Shown in pieces: positions 33,561 to 45,025 of a stretch of 64,000 bases of DNA. The stretch is taken from contig NC_088647.1 of the NCBI RefSeq assembly GCF_964019385.1, forward strand, positions 6,095,075-6,159,074. The letters run 5' to 3'. This DNA comes from Sycon ciliatum. Taxonomy: Eukaryota > Porifera > Calcarea > Leucosolenida > Sycettidae. Position 1 is the stretch's first letter, and every line of letters begins with the position of its first letter. The notes beneath the pieces were generated by a model, which saw only the letters and a program-made list of their open reading frames with translations, ran no database searches and was not told the DNA's origin. The position numbers and the translations under genes are program-made.

Positions 33561-33852
33561 TCTGCCATGACTGCGAAACCAGCAAAGACATACGGTGCAT
33601 TGGCTGCTGCCAGACTGGTCTGCTACAGGTTTGCGACGCTCTTGAGTACACTTGTGGCGTGGCAGGCCGCTCTTCGAAAAGGAAATGTTACAAATACTAC
33701 ACTGAATCCGATCACGGGAGGCCGGCTGTGGTGGTGACGCAATTCTGAATGCTGTGCGCCACTCTCCTCGCTGCTGTGCAGTGTCGAACCAATGTCCTTC
33801 AAGATGTAAGTGATGGATGTCTGCTCGGACAACATCACACCAATGCTGTCGG

Positions 33853-33856
<4 letters not shown>

Positions 33857-33913
<57 letters not shown>
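33857..33913. repeat. (CA)n microsatellite
   Basis: A pure CA run of about 28 units lies just upstream of the duplicated segment at 33950-34440. Confidence 0.95.
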
Positions 33914-33915
<2 letters not shown>

Positions 33916-33949
33916 CGCACACCTTGTCGACAATTAGTCCACAAGCCAA

Positions 33950-34440
33950 GGTGCCAAAAAGTGACTTTTCGCTCCCGTTCAAGGGGGACAAAGGTTTGCC
34001 ATGTGCAAATGATAGAGAATGCGTAGAGCTTTCAGGATCTGTGTCACTTGACCCAGAAACGTGGGGCTTTGTTGACCAAATCGACGAAATACTTCTTGAA
34101 GAGTGTTACCATAGCAACCAAAGTGATAATTCCCAATTTAGGTATCTTGCAGATTAAATACTAACAGTGTTGCTTTGGAATGAAGTAGCCAAGGCCCAGA
34201 CCTAGCTGTGTACAAATTTTCATGATGATCGGAGGTCTCTTACTACCTCAATAGCATTGCTTGGAATAGAACACAACAGCGTCAATAGACTCAATACACG
34301 GAATGCAATATAAGTCACATTTGAGAACATATTTACAAACAAGGAGCCTGCACAAAAACAGAAAAGGAAATGTTCACAAGTATAGTAGTCAAGTACTCTA
34401 GATTGATAATTTATGATTTCCTAGCATGAAGGCTCTGATT
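33950..34440 (+). repeat. Inverted segmental duplication, copy 1, with conserved ORF tail
   Basis: This segment matches 44405-44892 in reverse orientation. Both copies keep an open frame of about 68 codons ending at a stop (here 34155-34157). It contains LPFKGDKGLPCANDREC, VSLDPETWGFVDQIDEI and LLEECYHSNQSDNS. The copies differ by few residues (for example V/L and Q/L). The protein is not recognised; it may be the last exon of a gene or of a mobile element. Confidence 0.75.
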
Positions 34441-34474
34441 TAGAAAAGCGATCCTGTCAGCTTTTCTATTATTA

Positions 34475-34813
34475 GGGAGGTTCTGCTCTACGTTTTGGGA
34501 ACGCGACGCAAAGAATCACGCGAACTTTCTTCGCGTTCCCGTAACGTAAAGAAATCCTGTTCTGCTCTACGTTTCACCTAGAGAAGTCACGTGGAATGTG
34601 TACTGGGATTTTCCCCTTCCATATTTGGCAGTTTTCTGCATGCAGTGATCGATACCCAGCAAATCCGTACGCATTTTCTCTGCGTGTGCCACAACGTAGA
34701 GAACCTCATCTCCGCGTAGAAATCTGGAGCCAAAACACGCGAAGCCGTAGACTCTAACCCAGACACCTGCTCTCTACGTAATTCTCTACGTTTCACGTAT
34801 AGCAGAACCTCCC
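34475..34813. mobile_element. TA MITE, GGGAGGTTCTGC family, copy A1
   Basis: The 339-bp element has inverted ends GGGAGGTTCTGCTCTACG and its reverse. It is flanked by TA (34473-34474, 34814-34815) and is nearly identical to 62404-62744. It contains repeated TCTACG/CGTAGA half-sites and has no ORF. Confidence 0.85.
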
Positions 34814-34815
34814 TA

Positions 34816-35929
34816 CTGTGTTCACATGGCAGAAAAAACGACACCGCTATGCTACGTAAGTTTCTACGTAAGGTGCTCGGTACTTCACTTAGGCTACGTA
34901 AGTTTCTACGTAAGGTGCTCAGTATTAGATCTACCAACGCGTGGTAGCCGCATGCTGTGCACGTGCACGGCAGACATTGTGTTGCATGCAGTGCAGTCCG
35001 TTTTCGGATGTGCATGCGCGAGGAACTTCCTTCTTTGGAACTGCTTCTTGCATGAGCTGTTTCGGATATTTCGTGTCCTGGCTTATTTCGCTTCGGCTCT
35101 GCTGAGACCTCTTTTCACGGAATATTACTCAATGACAGGTGAGTTGACCAGTTCCCTTTGATTCATTTGCTTGTGTTGACTCTTTCATTTACGAAAAGTG
35201 TGCTGATTTTAGGTGGAATACAATAAAATTAATAAATGGAAAAGCTGACAGGATCTCTTTTCTATATTATTAACTTTTCTGCTGTCGAGGCCTCCTTTTA
35301 CGGGATACTCAATGACAGGTGATCTCTGAATTGACCAGCTTCCTTCGATTCATTTGCTTATGCTCACCCTTTCATTTACGGAAACGTGTGCTGATGTTAT
35401 TCGGATTTAGATCCATTCGTATCTCTTTGCCCTTGCCAACAGTGTGCGAAGAACGCGAGTTCACCTTCTTGACGGTAAGGCTTATGTTGCTGCTGAGGCT
35501 TAGATGTGTTGTCGAAATACTCATGTTCATTGTACATTGGTACGTTACAAGTAAGGCACTGGTCATGATTACTTCCGGCATTCCGTGCTCCGATCATAGG
35601 GTAGAATCTGAATCAGTGGCATAGCATCGTTGGCAGTTCCCAATCTGGAGGGAAAAGTTCAAGGACGCATTGGCCGAGTACTAGTATGCAAACTAAATTC
35701 GCATATCAGGGAAAATCTCCATTATGGAGAGATTCATGCATTCAGTGACTTGTTTGCTTCATACGAAACAAGCCAATGGGTGCCGTCTCGTCTCGTGAAA
35801 ATCTCGTGCGATCGGATTTGTTTACTCGAGCCTGGGCTGTTTGATTTGTGAGTAGCGCCGAGATTGCACTGCCCCAAATAAAGTTGCGTGCCGGTAGAGC
35901 AAGAATTACGATCTGCAATCTGTTTGTAG
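34816..35929. other. Non-coding region with local duplications
   Basis: A 35-40-bp unit (GCTACGTAAGTTTCTACGTA) is duplicated in tandem at 34852-34925. A longer block (ACTCAATGACAGGTGA to TTCATTTACG) occurs twice, at about 35128-35200 and 35305-35385. No gene was recognised. Confidence 0.5.
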
Positions 35930-35931
35930 TA

Positions 35932-36440
35932 CAGTGGATATTGGTTATAACGTGCCCTTCTGATTTTTCTTATTTTATCACTATAACCGGTATATCACTA
36001 CAGGCGATTTTCAACTGCGCGTGTCATACATACACATTATACACGTGTGGGTACTCGATCGCGCTAATGTAGCGTACTGATACGTGATGGATGCTACTGC
36101 ACCTTCTCCAGTCTAGAGTGAAGAACTTCTTGGCTCAAAGGCATCATCCAGGAAGCACCAGACCAGAATACCCTATGACAACACACATGTAGCTCCAAGT
36201 CGAGACATCAATGCCTCACACTCGTGTGTTGCTATCACTATAGACGATAATTTTTCTGCACAAAGAGGTGTTTTGAATGGTGATTCTGTATCCTTATAGC
36301 CGATTTATCGCTATATACGATATATTGGTTATAATGATAATTTGACTGGCTTTTTCTGGTTTTGCTTTTGATATTTTCATTTTGTATCAATATAGCCGGT
36401 TTATCACTATGTCCGATGACTTTATAACCGATATCCACTG
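35932..36440. mobile_element. mariner/pogo-type MITE
   Basis: Ends CAGTGGATATTGGTTATAA and the inverse TTATAACCGATATCCACTG are flanked by TA (35930-35931, 36441-36442). Similar GGTTATAA modules recur inside, giving a partly palindromic structure of 509 bp without a transposase. Confidence 0.75.
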
Positions 36441-36461
36441 TACCTGCAAGAATGTACTGTA

Positions 36462-36770
36462 CCGTAAAGTACCGCCAGAGCGCCCCACCATCTCATCCTT
36501 TCGTGGTCGTATTGTGGAGGTGGTCTGCTGTCTGTAGGTCATACGACATGAACCTTGTACACATATTGCACGTTTTGCAGTCAATCTGTACCTTCAAGAT
36601 CAAGAGGACACAAGCTCCACACAAAAACCTGCCAAGTGTGACCTTAGTACACTAAGATTCTCACATCGTACACACTTCGTTGCACTCTGCCATACGATTT
36701 CCCTTTCTCTGGCTGTAAAATCAAGGTGGGGCGCTCTCGCGAGACGGGGCGATCTGGCGGTACTTTACGG
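36462..36770. mobile_element. TA MITE with CCGTAAAGTACCGCCA ends
   Basis: The inverted ends CCGTAAAGTACCGCCAGA and TCTGGCGGTACTTTACGG are flanked by TA (36460-36461, 36771-36772). The length is 309 bp and it is non-coding. It starts 20 bp after the preceding MITE. Confidence 0.75.
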
Positions 36771-36772
36771 TA

Positions 36773-37670
36773 CATGTATCGTATTTTCTCTGTTGTTGTT
36801 TCAGTTGCCGTCATGTTGCTAAAGAAAGGTTCAGTGACTCATTTCTTTCATAAAAGACAAGTCAATGGTTTGGTCTGGCTTCGAATCTTTCGCTGTAGAA
36901 GAAATATATTCGTGTCTCTATTGGAGAAATAATTATTGTATTCACTCGTTATAAAATAGGGTTAAAACAAACTCACAGAGCAAATGCCATCGGTCCCTTG
37001 ATGTTCGTCCTAAAGAGGTTTGACTGGATATCATTCATACTCCCCCAAAGTCGTGTAACATGTTATTATTATGGAGTGCCTTGTTTATCTCTCAGTACCT
37101 CCAACCATATATCCTTGCCCCCTATATCCTCAGGATCAGTGTAGTTGTTGGAACGACGTGTTGGAGTCAGCAATGTATTTGTTTACATTTTAATACATGT
37201 TTATTGTTCCTACTTTGCTGTGTTGTTTTAGACAATCGTGGACTTGTAACACTTTGAAGTCATTGAACTGCTTCCAAAAGTTTTATAGACATCAACAGGA
37301 TTACGATTTCACTACAATATGATGCCGGATGACCTTATCACGACAACCCATGATTACAATTATAAACACAGAATCAACAAAAACATCTGCGGCACGCACC
37401 TTGTTACAATTCTCAAGTAAATGTGATTTAGGGTGTGGACACCTGGATTTTCTGAAAGCCAAGACAATTTTATGACAGAGTCATGAAATTCTGCAACATC
37501 CACAGAATGACCTGCGTATAAAAAAAGTATCACCGCCACTACCCATATGATTCCCCTGCAGAAGAACATGAATACATGTATGCTAGACTAGTTCCATTTT
37601 CTGCAAGAAAAGGCTTGCACATCAATGCGTATATATACTACGGTATTGAATTTGATATGATACACGTACA
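36773..37670. other. Non-coding region
   Basis: No protein family, exon or repeat border was recognised in this stretch. Confidence 0.4.
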
Positions 37671-37672
37671 TA

Positions 37673-37740
37673 GGGGCTCCCGTAAGAAGACCATAGGTCT
37701 GTGGGAAACACCCTAGTAAAATAAAATAATAATAATAACA
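37673..37740 (+). repeat. Isolated LINE 3' tail
   Basis: The stretch GGGGCTCCCGTAAGAAGACC to AATAATAATAAC matches, in reverse orientation, the 3' end of the LINE fragment at 39050-40345. This is therefore an extremely 5'-truncated copy of the same family. Confidence 0.55.
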
Positions 37741-37824
37741 TGTAGAGGCGCTACATGTAGGCCATCATTTATTTGGGCATTCCATTGGTAACACAATTAT
37801 ATCCTTTAGCCAAAAAACAAAAGA

Positions 37825-38213
37825 AATTATAGCAATAAAAACTGCTTTATGGCAGTTTTCTAAAAACAGTTATTGTGTTCTAGTCCATGGACCCCGTCTA
37901 AAAAGTAAGAAATTAACGAAATGTGATAGCCGAAAATTAAAATTTCACACAAAACCTCACAATAATCACACACAGAATGCGAGACGACCTTTTCCCCTCG
38001 TGGTCCTCTTTCATATGCATGTACTTGTACAAGTACAAGTGTCGGAATAAACAAGTGTTGAAAGTGTCGTGATTATTGTGAGGTTTTGTGTGAAATTTTA
38101 ATTTTCGGCTATCACATTTCGTTAATTTCTTACTTTTTAGACGGGGTCCATGGACTAGAACACAATAACTGTTTTTAGAAAACTGCCATAAAGCAGTTTT
38201 TATTGCTATAATT
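37825..38213. mobile_element. Palindromic (foldback) MITE
   Basis: Near-perfect arms of about 180 bp start AATTATAGCAATAAAAACTG and contain ACCCCGTCTAAAAAGTAAG and AAAATTTCACACAAAACC. The spacer is short and includes CTTGTACAAGTACAAG. The arm order and the AAAGTAAGAAATTA core resemble the palindrome at 49226-49694, so both may belong to one superfamily. The target duplication is unclear. Confidence 0.75.
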
Positions 38214-38352
38214 ATAATAGTACTGGCATAGTGGATCGGATGGAGAGTAAGTAAGTAAATCATCATATCCGTTCCCGAAGGAACTCACGACGGCCGCTAA
38301 CACCCGATTTACTTTTTACTAAACTACAAGTTACGCTATAATGGCCATTAAC

Positions 38353-38836
38353 TAGGCCTTGACGGATTATGCTAATATTTTCGTGAAATTATGCTTTTCG
38401 CATTGCTGAAAAAATTGCAGAATTTTGCTATTTTTATGCTAAAAGTTATCATATTATGCCGCATTAAGCTCACATATGCTGCTAATGTATAATGGTTCTG
38501 TGCAAAATAACAGGGGAATTTTTTTGTAGAGGGCATTGTACTGTAGTAGCAAAAGTTCAATGGGGTCAACGCACTGTCCGATCTACATGTAGCTACGACC
38601 GTCACTGATTGTAGTGGACTGGATATGTTATCATGGGAGTCGTAAACCTATGACTTCCTGGTGCATCTACTTGTACTTGTACTTGTAGAACATGTACAAC
38701 TGTATGGAATTTGATGCGAACAGGCGGATTATTCCAATTTATGCGATTCATATGCAATTTGCCTCGAATTTTGCGATTATTCGATTTTGGTAGAAATTAT
38801 GCGAAAAATTATGCTAGCACAATCCGTCAAGGCCTA
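38353..38836. mobile_element. hAT-type MITE with 8-bp target duplication
   Basis: Ends TAGGCCTTGACGGATT and its inverse are flanked by a perfect CCATTAAC at 38345-38352 and 38837-38844. It splits an older repeat. Unsplit copies of that repeat at 12150-12262 and 40385-40495 show the empty site. The element is 484 bp and AT-rich, with no transposase. Confidence 0.88.
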
Positions 38837-39049
38837 CCATTAACACCACCAGTTACTAAACAATCAGCTCATGCGATAACATTGCACGACGGGCCTTCCC
38901 TATCAAAAATTAATAATAAATTCTACTACTACTACTACTACACTGACCAACGGTACTGAATTTCTACAACTAGCTGGCTAACAACTCTAGCACATCTTGG
39001 ATGCGCACACCAACAGCCTTCCAACTTACTATTATATTATCATTTTTAT

Positions 39050-40345
39050 TATTTTGCTAGGGTGTTTCCCACAGCCCTATGGTCTTCTTACGGGAGCCCC
39101 TAGAAAGGTTAAGCATGATCGAATAAATGTGCGATAATCTGTACAAGAACGAACAGTGGAAGGCAGCATGTTCCACTGATCAGAACCTATGTAGCCAAGA
39201 CGAGAAAAGCAGCTTTAGTGCAGGCAGAAGGCAAGGCCAGAGTAAAAGAGATTTGGGACCTAGTGACGGCAGTAGTGTGTCCACTAGAGGAGCGGGTATG
39301 GCAAATTTCTTTTAGTAGAGAGCTGCATGTGCCGCTATGGACAGAGCGAAGTACAAGAATAAAAAGCTTCAAATTGACTCGGACGGAAATGTGGGAGAGG
39401 TTGTAAAGGCTAAGAATATGTGAGGCACTGGTGAAGTTATCGAAACCAAAAACTATTCTTAGGCACCTGTTAAATAGCCGGACATACTTATTGAAATAGT
39501 AAGAACTATGGGTGTGGACGTAAGCACTGCTTGCATACTCCAATGACGACTGAATGACACTAAGATAAAAGCTACGCCGTGCGTGAAATGGCAAGAGATA
39601 TCTTGACATGCGGTAGGCACCGAGTTTCCTGTTGACAGACCCAATCAAGCTGTCAATTTGTGACCCAAAAGTCAGGTGCTCGTCAATAACAATGCCAGGA
39701 TAGCGTGTGGACTGCGCTCAAAGAACATGGATGCCGTCAATGACGACACTGGCGGAACCAGGCACTGCTGCTGTCTGTCTGTGAGGGAGGAGGAACTTCG
39801 TTTTTGCTGGGTTCAGCGTCATGCGCTTCTCTTTCAGGTAGGCAGACAGCTTGAGCAGATCTCCGTTCAACGTTCCTATGACTTCCTCAGCAGAGTCACC
39901 AGCTGCGTACATATTCACATCATTCGCAAACTGCAGAACTGTGGAATTGTTCACACAGGAGGGGAGACCACGGACATAGAGGCTGAATAGGACAGGCCCC
40001 AAAACAGACCCTGCGGAACACCCTGCGAGCATGGCACGCTTAGCAGGCCCTCTGGTGCAATGAGCTGCTGCGTTCGATCACTCAGGTAGCTTTTAAACCA
40101 TGCCAGAGCCGAGTCACCAATCCCACAATCAAATAACTTATTCAACAGCAACTGGTGATTGACGTTATCAAACACTTTCCTGACATCAGCAAGCACTACG
40201 CCAACAACCTTCCCATTATCCAAATCTTTCATCCAGCTATCAATTATAACACAATTGCAACAGTCAGGGCCTCCTTACACGGATGATATCGTCTGTATGC
40301 AAATTGCTGGGGTGGAGTGTCAGGATTCTCTTGGAAGGCTGTTGG
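39050..40345 (-). pseudogene. Non-LTR retrotransposon fragment with decayed reverse transcriptase
   Basis: Three frame-shifted pieces (39951-40232 and upstream, 39718-40032, 39187-39648) make up the RT. They cover ALTVAI..DSWMKDLDNGK, VLADVRKVFDNVNHQLL (motif A, with the first Asp kept), CSQGVPQG, GSVLGPVLFSLYV and the catalytic box. That box reads FANDV instead of FADDV, so one catalytic Asp is lost. The C-terminal region has RSFYLSVIQSSLEYASSAY. The 3' non-coding tail ends near 39050 in an AATAATAAAAATGATAATA-like run. The element is inactive. Confidence 0.8.
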
Positions 40346-40644
40346 AGTGCGCATCCAAGATGCGCTAGAGCTTTTAGCCAGTTAGTTGTAGAACGTCAGT
40401 ACAGTCGGTCAGTGTCGTGCAATGTTATCGTATGAGCTGATTGTTTAGTAACTGGTGGTGTTAGTGGACATTATAGCGCAACTTGTAGTTTAGTGGTGCT
40501 TTTTTTCTTTACTATAAATTTATCCTTGGCTCTCCATCTGAGTCAATTCTTGCACACCTGATGAGCCGTCCTTATCTATACGGCGAAACGATCGTCGTGT
40601 GAAACGGCTGCTTGTTACCCGCTGCTTATTGTCCATTATTATTA

Positions 40645-40948
40645 GTGAGGTTCTGCCACACGGTATAACGTGCCAAAGTACGTATGGAAACTTCGCCGCG
40701 GTACGGGATTTAGTTTGATACGGATTTTTTCATACCGTTTTCCGTGTGAAGCTCGCTTCACACGGACTGGACTCCGTGTGAAAAGTGAGCGTACAGAGTA
40801 CATGTGGCGGGGTGTTCGTGCATGCTTCGTGCATGCTACGTACAGCAGAACCGCGTACCGCGCCGGTGCAACGTAGGAAAAATCCGTGTCAAACTGCACT
40901 GCAGTTGACACGGAATTTGGTACGTAGTTCCGTGTAGCAGAACCTCTC
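40645..40948. mobile_element. TA MITE related to the GGGAGGTTCTGC family
   Basis: Ends GTGAGGTTCTGC and GCAGAACCTCTC are flanked by TA (40643-40644, 40949-40950). The interior differs from 34475-34813 (it has ACACGGA half-sites such as CCGTGTGAAGC) but the ends and target preference are shared. Confidence 0.75.
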
Positions 40949-40960
40949 TAATATTATTAA

Positions 40961-41827
40961 AGGGGAAGTTAAGGCAAAAATTAAAATTTCACCAGTTGTA
41001 GTCTTCGGGGTGCTGAGTCGAATGGTCTTGGTCCGAGAAAGCTGAGACGCTCCCTTCCTACTTGAATCCCAATCGAACTCGCGCACTTCCACCGAAACTG
41101 GGTGACTGCGCCCTACTACATGTAGATGGGGATTTGTATGCAAAATGTCACTAAAAGCGCCATTTCGTTCTTATAAAAGCACGGATGACCGCGATTGGCC
41201 CATATGTTGTAGTCTTTTGGACGCTGAGTCGACTGGTTTTGGTCCGAAAAGGCTGCGATGCAGCGTTCCTCCTATATTCCCAATCGAACATGGTTGAAGA
41301 AGCGGTCACGTGCTCCTGCGTACACCAGTCACCTGGTCACCGTGCCTGCAGGGTACAACTTACTAGCCTGTTTGACCTTTTTTGGGTGCAGTCCTGTCAC
41401 TCGAGTTGAACCCGAGTTGAACCTTGGTGTGAAAGTTGTCACCTGCTGGCGTGGTGACCAGGTGATTTGGGCACCCAGGACCACGTGACCGCTTCTTCAA
41501 CCATGTTCGATTGGGAATAAAGGAGGAACGCTGCATCGCAGCCTTTTCAGACCAAAACCAGTCGACTCAGCGTCCCAAAGACTACAACATATGGGCCAAT
41601 CGCGGTCATCCGTGCTTTTATAAGAACGAAATGGCGCTTTTAGTGACATTTTGCATACAAATCCCCATCTAGTAGGGCGCAGTCACCCAGTTTCGGTGGA
41701 AGTGCGCGAGTTCGATTGGGATTCAAGTAGGAAGGGAGCGTCTCAGCTTCCTCGGACCACGACCATTCGACTCAGCACCCCGAAGACTACAACTGGTGAA
41801 ATTTTAATTTTTGCCTTAACTTCCCCT
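40961..41827. mobile_element. Foldback TTAA element, copy 2
   Basis: This 867-bp palindrome is nearly identical to 8093-8942 and has the same AGGGGAAGTTAAGGC ends. TTAA lies at 40957-40960 and 41828-41831. The right TTAA is also the left target duplicate of the Kolobok-like element that follows. Confidence 0.88.
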
Positions 41828-41831
41828 TTAA

Positions 41832-44023
41832 GGTAGCAGTACTGGAATATGCCATTCGCAAATACACACAACTAAAATCGGGTATTACTTCGGTGTCTGT
41901 GAATCTTTTCCCACAAAATTTTGAGCACAGATTCATGATTCACGCCACCACCTAATAAAAGTACTACCTTGAACTTATTTACTTCGCATCGTCCCAAAAG
42001 TTCACTGCACTGGAGAGTAAAAAAATGCCGTCATCTCAGATTTTTGGTACATGCTAGCAGCAACATAATATCAGCTGAAGTGTTAAAAATGCATCACAAG
42101 CGACAGTCTACAACAGTAGCAGATGCTGAATAGAACAGATTGGAGATAGGACACAAATAGCACCACCCAGTCAACATCATCTGTGAAGACGCCCGTCACC
42201 GTCGAAAAAGATTATTACTACTGAGGCAGCTAACATCCGCCAAACAAAAAACTATGGCTTTATAAATATATTCAGCATCTGGGAAATTTTCCACTGATCA
42301 ATCTACATATAAGGTTTATTGGGCTGTGATGAGCCAGTCTGGAGATATAGTGTACCAAAGTTTGGTCGGAAGGCCAAAAAACACTAACTTTTGGCACTCT
42401 GAGAACCCTCCAGCAATGTATGTGACTACCTCTGCTTGCTGTATCGTGTCAGCAAATCCCTTTCGAATGGCTCTTCTTCTCTTCCTGGCTGACTTTTGCT
42501 CCTCACTGGACCTTCTCCTCCTGTGATACTGCTTCTCTTCATCCAACTTGAGAAGACCAGAGCTGGCAAGTGAACCCTTAGAGCAGCTCATCATTTCCAG
42601 CACAGCCGAAAACATTTCCATTGTTCGTACTCAGCATTAGAAATCTTTCTTGCTTGCCATCTGTTCTTCCAAGTTTTACATCCACTGCAGTGTTTTGATA
42701 GCACCTCCGCGTTCAGAACCTTTTCTGTCTCATAGGACACAACAGTTGGCATACCAAACATTGATGAGAATCCGCGCTTCATCCACGTTCCATCGGTGCT
42801 AACTGCAACATGCTCCGGGTGGGAATGCTGTTTTGTTGTTCGCCGAACAAGAAGGCGCTGTGCAGCACTCTTCATGCTGTCCCTAGCATCAGTTTCCACA
42901 GCAGTGTGTAGTGCATCGCTGTGCCCAGAATTGGACTTGCTAACAGGAGGCGGCATATCCAATATCCCACAGATATTGTTCAGACCTTCTCGTCCACTAC
43001 CAATAAGGCGCATGGCAAGCACACTGCGGCGGCGGTTTATATTGTATAATTTAGCAAGTGGGTGTCTTTCTGCCAGGGCTACACTGGTTGATGAGCAGCA
43101 CGATTCGCACTGCAAACTAATTGTTGAGGCGAGGCCATGACGAAAATTATCTTTGATAGTCAGGTTGCCCTCTTGATAATTACTACACACACACGCTGAC
43201 GTCACCAATTGCTGTAAGCTCTCCATGTGAACAATTCGATTTCCTGATGGAATATCATCGCAATCCTCTTCAGACTAATCTCCATCGTTATCACACGAGG
43301 CATCACTGAATAAAAAATCAGCTGGAAGATCAGAGTAATCTTCTACGCCCTCACCAGCTCCATCAGCCTGCGACTCGCCGAGTGTTCGCTTTCACTCCCC
43401 TCAATTGGCTCAAATACTTCAGGCTTGAAACGAGCTTGGACGTAACTCTAGGAAATTTGCTTTTCCTTGGCCTGCTGAGCGACCTTCGTTTGTGTTCATC
43501 ACCCGTCTCCTGACCAAGTAGCGCCAGCACAACAACTCAAGCGCAGAGCTGCAACGTCGATGACAAACGCTCGTCGCATTGGCAAACAGTTTGAGAACAA
43601 AGAATTTTTTTATCATTTTTGAAAATACGTGGCCGTGGGTTGACTGCAGGCCAGCCAGGCCAGCTAGCTTGGGCCAGGCAGGCGCTGCATGTGGCGATCG
43701 CGACACTGCAGCCCAGCTCTAAACTGGTTTTAGCTGGACAGATAGTGTGAATCACGCCGTGATTGGCAAGGATGCGCTGATATTGTACAGAAACCCTCTC
43801 GAAATAGATTGACATCGATCAGCTGATCAGTGCAATTTTGAAATTTTGACGGGTATTTTCAGTTTTTGAAGGGCCATATCTCTGCTTTGGCTGGTTCGAA
43901 TGCCAAAAAATTTCATTTGTAGAGCCTTTGGTATTCCTTCTTTCAGAAAAATCACACTTGAAGCAGTTCCCGTGAAATTGATATTTTGGCTAAATCTGAC
44001 ACCCGTTTTCCAGTACTGCTACC
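41832..44023 (-). mobile_element. Kolobok-like DNA transposon, internally deleted
   Basis: Perfect terminal inverted repeats GGTAGCAGTACTGGAA / TTCCAGTACTGCTACC mark the ends, bordered by TTAA (41828-41831 and 44024-44027). It encodes remnants of a Mutator-like-domain transposase (42316-43300, minus strand). TTAA duplication together with that transposase type points to the Kolobok superfamily by inference. At 2192 bp it is shorter than an autonomous copy should be, because the middle of the transposase is missing. Confidence 0.75.
42316..43300 (-). pseudogene. Transposase with Mutator-like domain, deleted centre
   Basis: The N-terminal part (to about 42591) starts upstream of 43226 with GNRIVHMESLQQLV. 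It includes NINRRRSVLAMRLIGSGREGL, CGILDMPPPVSK, VAVSTDGTWMKRGFSSMFG and VLSKHCSGCKTWK, a pattern typical of the Mutator-like transposase domain of animals. A frameshift near 42600 leads into a short C-terminal piece with a basic EEQKSARKRRRAIRK run and the final YIAGGF motif. The segment that should carry the later catalytic residues is absent. Confidence 0.75.
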
Positions 44024-44404
44024 TTAAATATTTGATAGGGCGATCCCCACAGGCCTAAGGCCTTCTTACACAGGGTACCCTAAATGTGCCAATACAAGGT
44101 TACGGAAGTGAGAAACAGATGTGCATAGGCGAATCTAAATTGTCATAGTCGAAGTACAGTACTATCAAGAGTTTCATGTACTCTTGGTACTATTTTACTG
44201 AGGCATTCGGTTTTGCATGATTTTTGTTCGCATACATGTAGCTTCCCATTTTATTGATCTTCGCATCTTTGAGTCACACAAGTTGTGTGGAATGTTGCTT
44301 TGCGTCCTTGAATCGTGGTTTGACCGCATTGTCCAGTGGTCTTGCCAGTATCGTCATCGACATGCATGAACATCCGCCAACGACGTCCTTCACAGCTGAG
44401 ACTT

Positions 44405-44892
44405 TCCGCCTTCATGCTAGGAATCATACAAATATCCTTCTAGTGTGCTTGACTACTTGTCAACATTTCCTATTTTGTGCAGGCTCCTTGTTTGTAAATA
44501 TGTTCTCAAATGTGACTTATGATTATTGCATTCCGTGTATTGACGCTATTGTGTTCTATTCCAAGCAATGCTATTGAGGTAGTAAGACACCTCCGATCAT
44601 CATGAAAATTTGTACACAGCTAGGTCTGGGTCTTGGCTACTTCATTCCAAAGCAACACTGTTAGTATTTAATCTGCAAGATACCTAAATAGGGAATTATC
44701 ACTTTGGTTGCTATGGTAACACTCTTCAAGAAGTATTTCGTCGATTTGGTCAACAAAGCCCCATGTTTCTGGGTCAAGTGACACAGATCCTGAAAGCTCT
44801 AAGCATTCTCTATCATTTGCACATGGCAAACCTTTGTCCCCCTTGAACGGGAGCGAAAAGAGCGAATAGTCACTTTTTTGCACCTTGGCCTG
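44405..44892 (-). repeat. Inverted segmental duplication, copy 2, with conserved ORF tail
   Basis: Reverse-complement counterpart of 33950-34440. The minus-strand frame ending at 44668 carries the same LPFKGDKGLPCANDREC and FVDQIDEILLEECY blocks. A CA-rich tract lies on its upstream side, as in copy 1. The frames have stayed open, which hints at selection or recent duplication. Confidence 0.75.
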
Positions 44893-45025
44893 TGGACTAA
44901 ATTGCGGAATCTAAAACCCACCAACGACCTGAAACACGGATCGCACTGGCCGCAGTGGCTGTGGCAACACCGTGTCCCAACACCAGTAGTAGCCTGGGGT
45001 GGTGTCACCAACAAAGGAAACGCCT

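Noticed and set aside
37673..39103. A single large transposon bounded by GGGGCTCCCGTAAGAAGACC inverted repeats
   Set aside because: The right copy is the 3' tail of the LINE at 39050-40345 and the left an isolated tail in the opposite orientation, so the inverted pair is two LINE ends, not TIRs.
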